Shown here: positions 30,641 to 40,952 of the stretch, one piece after another
Position numbering within the stretch: position 1 is the stretch's first letter
Layout: every line of letters begins with the position of its first letter
Source: Anopheles merus
Taxonomy: Eukaryota > Arthropoda > Insecta > Diptera > Culicidae
Assembly: GCF_017562075.2 (NCBI RefSeq)
Contig: NC_054082.1
Span: 61,114,906 to 61,178,905 of the forward strand
Direction: 5' to 3'
Length of the DNA: 64,000 nt
Notes under the pieces: model-generated
What the model saw: the letters and a program-made list of their open reading frames with translations, nothing else
Told to the model about the DNA's origin: nothing
The model's database searches: none
Made by a program: the position numbers and the translations under genes

Positions 30641-31558
30641 ACTCTCGGGCCAACAAGAAAAGACGTCCTCGTCTTTTAGTGATACTGCTTGCGGAACATT
30701 TCATAGTATTAGAACAACATTCATGCTTGGATATTTTTGTATCCTTTGTTTCATTCGAAACACCTGACATTTCTGTCACTGGATGGTATGTTGTTCATGT
30801 TGTTCATGTTCGTATAATCCATAATGGACTTTTCACAAGGACCTTTACCGATCGCAAGTGATTATAAGACTTAGTTCCTTTTTCCTGACAGATCTTTGTC
30901 GTTGGCCTCTTTCGCATCAAAAGATCGTAACGGACCTTTGAATTCCTTTGCGACAAATTGGAGAACACAACGAATCTCGAAATCTGAACAGATTGTAGCT
31001 CCTCATCACTTAAAATTGTACAGCCCATTTTTTTCTCACTTTCTAGTATAACCATTCTCAGTATCCAAAACCACTATTTACACAAATATACATGTGTAGA
31101 ACCCACATGTCCACATATTCCGATGTGTATAGATATATAAATATACTTAAGCATTAATATATAAATACACACACGCATGTACACATGTAGACTGTCTACA
31201 GATCCATTTGTTTAAGATGTAAAAGAATTGCACAAGCCATATTTCGCCGTTGATTATCTACGTTATTATTATAATTCCTTTTTTTTTAGCATAAGTGGAA
31301 ATAATCTAGCATGTTTATAGCTATTCTTTGTTTAAGAAATGCATTTATTTTGTCTTAAGTAAAACTTGGCACATTTAAATTATTTTAAATTTTACCTACT
31401 CTATTCTATTATCTATTTTATCTTTGAAAAGAATGAAAAGAGAAACAGTTCAGGTGTTCTTGTGGTTCTCGTTATGAATCCTTTGCTTCCTATCAAAAGA
31501 ATCAAAACTAATCTTTAACTAACCACAATATATATGAAGATAAAAAAAAATATATGTA
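30641..31558 (-). other. 3' untranslated part of the mdg1-like element
   Basis: AT-rich sequence between the 3' LTR and the nested BEL element. An 83-codon frame on the minus strand (30804-31055) has no recognised similarity. Its continuation on the other side of the BEL element is 37982-38173. Long non-coding 3' regions are usual in mdg1/412-type elements. Confidence 0.5.
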
Positions 31559-31563
31559 TATAT

Positions 31564-31850
31564 TGTTGGGTTTTGGGTTATTATTAATATGAATTCAAAT
31601 AGGAAAACACGCAGGAATTAGAAGGAACTAAACCATAGGATATAGATAGAACTACTTGACTAATTAGGACTGCACGAAATGAACTGCTCGAACTACACGA
31701 ATGAACTTCGTAATGAATTATGTAATGAACTATAGGACAAACGAATACACAGTTGCAAACAGACCGGCGATTAAGGAACATTCTTTTCATTCTCATCAAA
31801 TTTACACAAGTTAATATTACAATCCAGTACTTTAGTGAATATATTTCACA
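31564..31850 (+). repeat. 5' LTR of BEL element 3
   Basis: 287 bp, paired with 37545-37831. Confidence 0.92.
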
Positions 31851-32070
31851 TTTTTGGTCCTTCGAGCCGGATCCGTGATTTAGTGAGTGTAAATTCAGTT
31901 CATTCCGCATCAAGAGTGAACAACGGTTTTTACGGCTTTAAGAGTGCAAGTCATTACGTGACATTTTCCCGCCATCGCATTTCGCCCCGCATCAAGGGCA
32001 ACGGTCGTTTTCGCGCCATCATTCTAATTTCGCGCCATCGTGTTTGTGTGTGATATCTGAGTTCCGGAAA

Positions 32071-32582
32071 ATGGAAAAGAAAATCAAGGCAGTGCAGCTG
32101 AAGAAGAGGATCGCCGTGGAAAATATAAAGTCGCTGGAACGGTTCCAGGCAGAATACTCTACCGAAGATGCCAAGCAGATTCCAGAGGCGTTAGAGGATT
32201 TAGAGAAACATAAGGAAGGGTTCTTCGCCGCGGTTTCCAAACTGGAAGAGCTCGACGACAGTGACACAATGATCGAAGCTTGCATCATGGAAAGGATCGA
32301 CATCGAGGAACGCTGCCGCAAGCTGAAATCTTTTCTTCGAGAGCATCAACCGAAGGAAGAAGGTTCCCTTAACGAGACGACAGGTTTGGCATCATCTACG
32401 CTTGCGTTTGGTCGACCTCACGCGCCAAACCTACGCCTGCCAAAAATTGAGCTGCCAACGTTCGATGGAGACCACACAAAATGGCTCTCGTTCCGTGATC
32501 GGTTTATAGCCATGATCGACGCTTCTGCCGAGTTACCGTCTATCGCCAAACTGCAATACCTGCTTTCTTCGCTCAGGGGGGG
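32071..32582 (+). pseudogene. BEL element 3 gag, first part
   Basis: The ATG at 32071 starts MEKKIKAVQLKKRIAVENI, a Lys/Glu-rich coiled coil. It leads to the BEL gag motif LPKIELPTFDGDHTKWLSF with RDRFIAMIDASAELPSIAK after it, the same module as in BEL element 1. The frame is lost at a run of seven G at 32576-32582. The correct reading continues in another frame (RYDNSRLLIREYYRKL). A frameshift in a homopolymer could also be a sequencing error. Confidence 0.85.
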
Positions 32583-35500
32583 ATGCAGCATTACCCTTCG
32601 AACACACACCTCTAACGGCAGACAATTATTCAGTGACGTGGGCAGCACTTTTAAAACGGTACGATAATTCTCGTCTGCTAATACGTGAGTATTATCGTAA
32701 ATTGCACTATCTTCCCGGAGTGCAATCGGTGTGCGTGGACAAGCTAACCCACTTGGTGGATGAGTTCACCCGTTTCGTCAACGGACTGGTGAAGCTCAAG
32801 GAACCGGTCGATTCATGGGACACACCACTATCCAACATGCTCCTCATGAAACTGGATCGTGAAACGTTATTAGCTTGGGAAAAACACTCCGTGCACTTCA
32901 CCAAGGATAAGTACAAGGATGTGATTGCGTTCGTACAAGATAGAATCCAGATACTTAAATCGACCAACAACTTTGTGAGTGATCAAAGCGCTAGTGGCAT
33001 TAAGGTGGCCGGCATTCATCGTCACGCAGTGCAACGGAGGTTCGTCGCAAATGTAGCTGCATCGTGCCCTACTTCTGCTGTTTCATCTGGTTCGATTCAG
33101 CAGCCCAAGTGTCCGTTAGAGTGCGCAGAAGATCATCCATTACGCAGCTGTCCAGTTTTCATCGGCAAGGAGGTTCAGCATCGACGGGACGTCGTCTCAT
33201 CGAAGCGGTTGTGCTGGAACTGCCTAAGCAGCACACATCAAGTCAGAGCGTGCAAATCTGACTATTCGTGTCGTACGTGTCGTGAACGCCATCACACTCT
33301 CCTTCATCACACGCCACCTAGAACGGTCACAATGGCAGCACATTCGGACGACGACAAAGTTTTCTTGGAAACAGCAAACGTCCAGGTCAAGGACGATTAC
33401 GGCAATATTTTCGAGGCAAGGGCCTTACTCGACTCCGGTTCCATGTCGAATTTCATATCCGATGAGTTCGCTCGGAAATTGTTGACCAGTTGCAACAAGG
33501 TTAACGTCGCTGTATCGGGCATTGGAAATGCAGTACAGCAAATGAAGGGTTCGATCGTCGCAACGGTGCAGTCGAAAACTCAATCCTTTGCTACGGAGAT
33601 GGCTTTTCTGGTATTGGAAACGCCATCAGCTCACATCCCCACTTCACCTACGGACATCTCATCGTGGAAAATGCCGGACGTGGCATTAGCTGACACCAAC
33701 TTTAATTTGCCTGGGCATATCGACATCGTCATCGGAGGCGATACTTTCTGGGAGCTTCACACCGGTCGCAAGCGCTCTATTGGCAGAGGCAAACCGTGGC
33801 TAGTGGAGACGCACTTCGGCTGGGTGGTATCCGGCAACACGCAGCACTCATCAAGTGGTCCGCGGGTGTGCCATCTCGCAACACACGACATCCCCTTGGA
33901 GGAAATTTTGCAGCGCTTTTGGGAAAGCGAAACCATAGCCGAGGATCCTGTGCTATCGGTCGAAGAGGATGCCTGCGAGAAACACTACTCATCGACAACC
34001 GTTCGCAATTCAGCGGGAAGGTATGTTGTTAGTTTCCCTTTTAATCCTAATCCAAATGTCGTTTTAGGGGAATCTAAAGCAACAGCCGATCGTAGACTCC
34101 GTTGTATGGAACGTCGTTTGGTGAATAATCCTACAATGAGAGACGAATGTGTTAAGTTCATGCGGAAATATGAACAGTTGGGTCACATGAAGAGACTTAC
34201 CGGTCCGGTAGACGATTCGACTCAGCATTATTACCTTCCTCATCATGCCGTGGTAAAGGAGTCGAGTACTACAACGAAGGTTCGGGTCGTTTTTGACGCG
34301 TCGTGCAAGACGTCCAGCGGCTATTCGTTGAATGACAAGCTGTTGGTCGGTCCAGTCGTTCAGGACGATCTTTTCTCCGTCATTCTTCGGTTTCGTTCAC
34401 ATTCCATCGCCCTGACTGCCGACGTGGAGAAAATGTACCGTCAAATTCTACATCATCCTGACGATAGAAACCTGCTACGTATCCGATATAGAGAGAGTCC
34501 TTCAGACGAGATATCCACCTTCGAGCTACAAACAGTCACGTACGGTACAGCATCTGCTCCATTTTTGGCAACTAGAACTCTACGGCAGATTGCTATCGAT
34601 AACAGCGACACATACCCACAAGCTGTAAACGCTGCTTTAAATGATTTTTATGTGGATGATTTGTTAACGGGATCAAACGACATTAACGAAGCCATTGAAA
34701 TGCGCACACAAATTTCACAAATGTTGGAATCAGCAGGATTCTCACTAAAAAAATGGGCATCGAATCGGTCAGAAGCACTAGTAAACATTCCTGCCGAAGA
34801 CATAGCAATCCAACCAACGCATGAGTGGCAAGAATCAAACCATGTATCCACACTTGGCATCGTTTGGGAACCAACAGCAGACACGTTTCGGTTCCGTATT
34901 GATATGCCTCCTATCACAACCATAATTACCAAAAGGCTAGTTTTATCCTACATTGCTAAAATTTTCGACCTTCTCGGCTTGCTTGGTCCTATTATCATCA
35001 TTGCGAAAGTGTTTATGCAACAGTTATGGGCGCTAAAGAAGGATGGAAAGTCATTTGACTGGGATAGCGAGCTACCATCGCACCTACAACGTGAATGGTT
35101 AAAATTTCATTCAACCTTGGGATCACTCCGTGATATACGCATTCCACGTTATATTTCCCAATGCACAGCTACAAACGTGCAAATACATATATTCGCAGAC
35201 GCTTCACAATTAGCATATGGTGTTTGTTGCTATATTCGTGCTGAAAGCATAAAGGGAGTCAGTGTTCGATTGCTAACGGCCAAATCAAAGGTGGTAGCTT
35301 TATCTAATTCACATTCGTTCGCTCGATTGGAATTGTGTGCAGCACGATTGGCAACAGTCCTTCATCAGAAGGTGCAACAATCACTTAAAATTTCTGCTAC
35401 TACTATCTGCTGGACGGACTCTATGACGGTACTACACTGGCTAAACTCTGCCCCCAATCGATGGAAGCCATTCATAGCGAATAGGGTCGCTAAAATACAA

Positions 35501-36408
35501 CAGACAGCTAACATACAGTGCTGGAAACATGTTCCTGGCATCGATAATCCAGCTGATGATATTTCGCGCGGTCTGACGCCGGAAAAACTATTAGTGTGTG
35601 AGCGCTGGTGGCACGGGCCACATTGGTTATCGCGAGGCATGGAAGAATGGCCACAAGATCCACCATCACTAAATGAGTCAGCGAACGCGGAAGAGGAGAG
35701 GTTGGCATCACGGATTGCAACAACATCAACAATCTGCGAGTTTCGCAACGGATTGTTTTCACGGTATTCGGTTTACCACAAGCTTCAACGGGTTGTTGCA
35801 TATTGCCTGCGCTTCATTCATAACATAAAACACCGCCAGCAAACTAAACCAAATGCTAAATCTGTTCCACTACTCACGGTCGAAGAGCTCACACAGGCAG
35901 AATTGAAATTGTGCTATTTGTCACAATTAGACTCGTTTTCCGAAGAAAGACATTATCTACAAAAAAGCAAAGAGATCCCTAAACAGTCTAAACTGAAATG
36001 GCTATCACCGTTCATCGATAGTCAGGGTATCCTACGCATTGGTGGCCGGCTCAGCAACGCACAGCTGGCAGATTCAACTAAGCATCCCATTATATTATCT
36101 GCAAAGCATCCATTATCAGCACTACTGGCAGTTTCACTGCATCTAAAGAAGTTACACACCGGGCCTCAAATGCTTCTTACAACGCTACGCCAACGATTTT
36201 GGCTCATAGGAGGTCGCAATTTGTGCAAATCGGTCTACCACAGTTGTCACTCTTGTTTTAAAGCTAAACCTACCCTCGTCAAACAAAGCATTGCTGATCT
36301 ACCAACGTCAAGAGTCACTCCAACGAGGCCTTTTTCGGTATGCGGGGTAGACTATTGTGGACCAATATACCTAAAGGCAACTATACGCAACAAGAGTCCA
36401 ATCAAGCA
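32583..36408 (+). pseudogene. BEL element 3 gag end, protease, RT, RNase H and integrase finger
   Basis: An open frame of about 1275 codons. In order it has: the rest of gag; zinc knuckles CWNCLSSTHQVRAC and CRTCRERHH (about 33210-33300); protease ARALLDSGSMSNFIS (about 33420); RT with RVVFDASCKTSSGYS and YVDDLL at about 34650; RNase H from FADASQLAYGVCCYI (about 35190); and the integrase HHCC finger with CHSC at about 36250. The first integrase Asp is in CGVDYCGP (about 36345). The frame is lost by a single-base change near 36405 and continues as AYIAIFVCFSTRAVH in the next frame. All catalytic motifs are present. Confidence 0.9.
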
Positions 36409-37296
36409 TATATTGCGATATTTGTATGCTTTTCTACAAGAGCCGTTCATATTGAACTCGTAGCCGATCTCACCACCACATCATTTTTAAATGCACTACG
36501 CCGTTTAGTTGCACGTCGCGGACAAATTAGTGAGCTACACTCAGATAATGCCACTACATTTAAGGGAGCATCGCACGAGCTGAACCGCATTTACAAAATG
36601 CTCAAATGCGATGAGAACGATCGTATTACTATTTTCAATTGGTGCGCGACGAACGAAATCCAATGGAAATTTATCCCTCCACGGGCACCACACTTCGGAG
36701 GTTTATGGGAGGCAGCGGTGAAGGCAGCTAAAAAACACATAATAAGAACCATTGGAACGAAAAGCATAACACAGGAGAATATGCTTACCCTGCTGGCACA
36801 AGTGGAACAATGTTTAAATTCTCGACCAGTAACGCCTTTATCTGATGAGCCTTCTGATTTAGAACCGTTGACGCCGGGACACTTTCTCATCGGCTCTAAC
36901 ATGCAAGCGGTACCAGACGTCGATCACACCGGAACGCCAGACAATCGATTGAAAGAGTACCAGTTGGTGCAGAAACACATGCAAAACATTTGGGCTAGAT
37001 GGTATCCGGAGTATCTGCAACAACTGCAAGCGCGAGCCAAACATTGCAACGGGCAATCGGTGTCACTGCAAGAAAACCAGCTTGTGATCATCAAGGAAGA
37101 CAACATGCATCCTACCTCGTGGCCGATGGGTCGCATCGTTGCAGTTCACCCAGGCAAGGACGGAGTTGTTCGCGTGGTTACACTGCGCACAGCTGCCGGA
37201 AAACAAATCGTACGCGCAGCTAATCGTTTGGCAATTCTACCAAACCCCGACGTACTCAACAATTTGGAGAAGAAAGGAGACACTGGCACTGAGTAA
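36409..37296 (+). pseudogene. BEL element 3 integrase core and C-terminus
   Basis: It continues the integrase with AIFVCFSTRAVHIELVADL, then the second Asp in LHSDNATTF (about 36540), the Glu in GGLWEAAVKAAKKH (about 36702), and the C-terminal region ending WPMGRIVAVHPGKDGVVRVV and TAAGKQIVRAANRLA. These match the same positions of BEL element 1. It is separated from the upstream frame by one base. Confidence 0.88.
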
Positions 37297-37544
37297 CGTA
37301 AACTGCCGTGAACTACACTACATTGTTTTTGTACACACCACACTTTATTCCGCACTTGTTTACGTTTGACACTTGTCAGTGATAGCAGGACAGGATACGT
37401 ACATACACACATACACACACGTACATACGAAACGGAAGCTAGAAACAACGCGTTCGCTCTACGCTTGGTTAGCAGTTTGCTTATTATTTTCATTTTTCAA
37501 TTAGTCTTGAATTTTAAAGAAGTTCCTTCTTTGGTGGCCGGTAA

Positions 37545-37982
<438 letters not shown>

Positions 37983-38173
37983 TAACATTATTAAACAGTG
38001 CCAAACACATCTGATTTTTTGGACAACACACATTGACAACACATACATAAATTTAACATTTAAGAAATAGAATAATGTAAAGAGAGAAAAAAGTAGTAGC
38101 AATTAAGTATGAGTATCAATTTAAATTAAGTTGATTATTCAATTAAGTTAAGAATTCAAATTAAATTTATTAA

Positions 38174-38382
38174 TGTAGAGTTGCGTACAAGTTCAGCAAA
38201 AGAGAGAGGATCGCATGAGTGGATGAGCGCTGAGCGCACTGGCTCAAAGAGAGAATTGTGAGGGAGAGGAATTGATGAGAGCGTATATAAGCAAGTGCTC
38301 AAAGCAAAGAAGGGGGCTTTTTGGAATAAACAGTTGGACAGAGAACTATTAACAGCACCGAACTAACGGGCAGGATTCTACA
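38174..38382 (+). repeat. 5' LTR of the structured-leader Gypsy element
   Basis: 209 bp. It contains TATATAAG at 38284-38291, a probable TATA box, and AATAAA at about 38327. The bases after the LTR (attgccgcagccgg) do not begin with TGG, so the usual tRNA primer site is not evident. Confidence 0.92.
38284..38291 (+). promoter_or_regulatory. TATA box in LTR
   Basis: TATATAAG lies in the LTR with a polyadenylation-type AATAAA about 35 bp downstream. This spacing gives a short R region. The same sequence occurs in the 3' LTR (about 44185). Confidence 0.6.
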
Positions 38383-38440
38383 ATTGCCGCAGCCGGTAGT
38401 GAAAATTTTGTTAAAATAAAGGAAAGGTATATACAATGGA

Positions 38441-38984
38441 AGATCGGATTTATCCGAAGTACTGTGAAGTTTTCAAAAGCGTAATAGTTGGTTAAAAGTG
38501 AGCTTCAATTAACATAGTGTAATACCATAATAGCGATACACGAAGTGAAAGTGAGTTATGAGACCGGCAAAAGCCGCAGCACGCAAAAAAAAAAAAAAAA
38601 AAAAAGAAGTTGGAAATCCGTAGCATAAATTGAGACCGGAAAGTCAATACGATGTTAAATTGAGTCCGTTAAAACGTAATAGTGAGAGAGATTGGATCAT
38701 GAGACCGGCAAAGCCGCAGCATGTACAAAAAGTTGAAAATCCGTAGCACAAATTGAGACCGGAAAACTAGTACTATAATGGGTTGAGTCCGTTAAACGTA
38801 GCGCCCAAATGAATCCAGAAATAATTTCTGTAGCAAAATATGGGACCGGTTGAATCCGTAGCATAAAACGAGTCCGGGAAAACCGTAGCTAAATTGAAGT
38901 TAAGGCCGGTGAAATACCGAAGTAACTAAAAGAGTCCGGGGTTTCCGTAGCAAAATTCGTGAGGCCGGTCTTATCCGCAGCACC
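38441..38984 (+). repeat. Tandem hairpin array in the Gypsy leader
   Basis: At least a dozen degenerate copies of a module of form GAG(A/T)C, stem, short loop, stem, then (T/C)AGCA and an A-rich linker. The stems are complementary although their bases differ: CGGAT/ATCCG (38445-38456), CGGC/GCCG (38564 and 38704 areas), CGTT/AACG (38666 and 38788 areas), CAGAAA/TTTCTG (38816-38830), CGGT/ACCG (about 38905-38919). Complementary change across copies implies that the folded RNA, or a dyad-symmetric binding site, has been kept. Function is unknown. Confidence 0.75.
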
Positions 38985-39144
38985 AGAAAAAAGGGAGGAA
39001 AAGGGCCGTGAAGTTATGTTAGAAAGTGATGAAGCGAATGAAAATTAGTATTGCGTTCTAATGAGACGACAAAAAGGTGGAATTAACCGTGATTGAAATA
39101 ATATGAAAAACAAATAAGTTGGAATTGGTGGCAATCGTGCGTGT

Positions 39145-39752
39145 GTAAGTGAGTTGAAAAAGAGTTAAAAAAAAATATATATATATATATATATTCACGT
39201 ATGCATCCACATTATACCAGTGGAATAACCTACAATACAAAAGAGGAGAATACATTTCAACGGAAACAAAGAAGTGGTAGAACTGAGTTGAAATTCGAAG
39301 AAAGATAAGACAATGGGTCAAAACCAGCTGCTGCTGCCGAGTCGTGTGTGGTCGAATATGGTGGTAAAGAAGACAAAGAATAAAAAAAGAGGAGGAGAAG
39401 CCGGTGACAAAATAACTAGTGCAAAACAAACAAAGGTAAACACCTTGGTGCCAAAATCTGGATGACAGGGAATAGGAAGAAAAGAAGAAAAGCGGCACGT
39501 GCGGTACAAAGGAACTGTGAAGTGTGTTGGATAAGAACGTTGGAGACAGATAACAAAAGAACATTAATAATGTATCAATTTTGGACACAGTCTTTTGTAC
39601 TGGCTTGTCATTTGGGAATAATCAGATAAATCTGGGAACAGTTTTACGATGTGTGTTCTTGGACACATTATGTGTGTTTTGAGGATATGTGTGTATGCGT
39701 GTGCATGTGCGGATGTGTGAGTGTATGGATTTCGTGAATAATTTATTTTATC

Positions 39753-39787
<35 letters not shown>

Positions 39788-39993
39788 TTTTTTCTGCTCC
39801 CCATGCTTATAGCGGTTAAAAAAAATAATAATAATATTTTTTTTTTCATGGGATTAGTTATTGTGGCATAAAGACAGTAAAAATGGATTTTCCTTTTATT
39901 TATTTATTTTTTTCTTTCTTTTGGTTTTTGTTAAAGTTATTTTTATTTAAGGTATCCTTTTATTTTTTTATTTTTTTTCTCGTTGCATTGTAG
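39145..39993 (+). other. Possible intron in the Gypsy leader
   Basis: GTAAGTGAG at 39145 is a near-ideal splice donor. Just before the gag ATG there is a long T-rich tract ending TTGCATTGTAG, a strong acceptor. Removal would bring the hairpin-bearing exon close to the gag start and would delete several upstream ATGs and low-complexity tracts (GT repeat at 39761-39783, T runs). It is a prediction from splice signals alone. Confidence 0.5.
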
Positions 39994-40896
39994 ATGGAAG
40001 AAAATTGGCCATTGCAACCGTTCAATGAGTCGGTGGATGCTTCGGATTTACGCCGTGAGTGGGAGGAGTGGCACCGAGCATTTGAGCTAATAATAATGCT
40101 TAAAAAGATCAATACGCAAGATGAGAAGTTGGCGTACATGCTGGCACGTGGAGGTCGAGGATTGCAGAGAATTTACTTCAATTTGGCTCCGGTATCAGGA
40201 GAAGAACAGCCAAGTCCAGCAGTAATACCCTTTCAGCAACCACAAGTTCCGGAGTACGACAATGCTATTAAACGTTTAAATCATTTCTTTTTGGGAAAGA
40301 GAAACGAACGCATCGAGTTGGAGCTTTTTCGTTCTCTAAAACAAGAAAATGAAGAATCGTTCAACCAGTTTGTGTTGCGACTAAGGACACAAGCTGCACG
40401 ATGCGATTTCCACGAACGAATAGTAAAAGAAATAGCACACCAAATAACTGTAGGAGCAAAGGATGAGCGAGTAAGAGATAAAGGGTTAGAAAATACGATG
40501 GAATTGGATGAACTCATTAATTACGCAATCAATAGAGAAATTCTGATAGGCCAAAAGATGAAGATCAAGGATAAGGAACAGGAATCATCAATAGCGTATG
40601 TAAAATCAATGCCAGTAACAGAAAAAAGGAAATGGCGTGAGTCTAGCTGCTATCGATGCGGTTCGTGGCGACACAGTGGGGATTCAAGTGAGTGTTATGC
40701 GCGTAAAGCACGATGTAACTCTTGCGGACGAGTAGGTCATTTTGGTAGAGTTTGTAAGAAAGACGGACGGAACTCGGTCAAAAACAATTATCAATGGAAG
40801 AGAGCAAAGAATGAACCAACGGATCGACGAGAACAAAATCAACGAAATGAAGCGAATGAAAAGGACAGCCTTAATGAGGTATTATATCACAATTGA
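39994..40896 (+). CDS. gag: Gag of the structured-leader Gypsy element
   Basis: An intact 300-codon frame from the ATG just after the T-rich acceptor-like tract. The central part (WEEWHRAFELIIML; FLGKRNERIELELFRSLKQ; ESFNQFVLRLRTQAARC) is a retrotransposon gag capsid. The end has two zinc knuckles, CYRCGSWRHSGDSSEC (atypical spacing) and CNSCGRVGHFGRVC, for RNA packaging, then a basic Asn/Arg-rich tail. The frame closes at 40894-40896. Codon 295 (GAG, 40876-40878) abuts a GT that may be a splice donor linking gag to pol. Unspliced RNA would give Gag alone. Confidence 0.92.
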   Translation: MEENWPLQPFNESVDASDLRREWEEWHRAFELIIMLKKINTQDEKLAYMLARGGRGLQRIYFNLAPVSGEEQPSPAVIPFQQPQVPEYDNAIKRLNHFFLGKRNERIELELFRSLKQENEESFNQFVLRLRTQAARCDFHERIVKEIAHQITVGAKDERVRDKGLENTMELDELINYAINREILIGQKMKIKDKEQESSIAYVKSMPVTEKRKWRESSCYRCGSWRHSGDSSECYARKARCNSCGRVGHFGRVCKKDGRNSVKNNYQWKRAKNEPTDRREQNQRNEANEKDSLNEVLYHN

Positions 40897-40952
40897 GAGG
40901 GCTAGTAGAATCCTGTATGGGTGTTTGTAATGATATCTTATTTTCTTATTAG
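40879..40952 (+). other. Predicted 74-nt intron joining gag to pol
   Basis: It begins GTATTA after GAG (40876-40878) and ends cttattttcttattAG at 40952, with taatga upstream as a possible branch point. Splicing joins LNE to IFTTTRLLDNG in the pol frame exactly at a codon boundary. Without it, gag stops at 40896, and the pol frame is closed by TAG at 40950-40952, so the frames do not overlap and ribosomal frameshifting could not join them. The length is typical of dipteran introns. Confidence 0.7.

Noticed and set aside
39750..39850. GT and T tracts as a regulatory feature in their own right
   Set aside because: They are simple low-complexity tracts inside a probable leader intron; nothing else supports a specific role.
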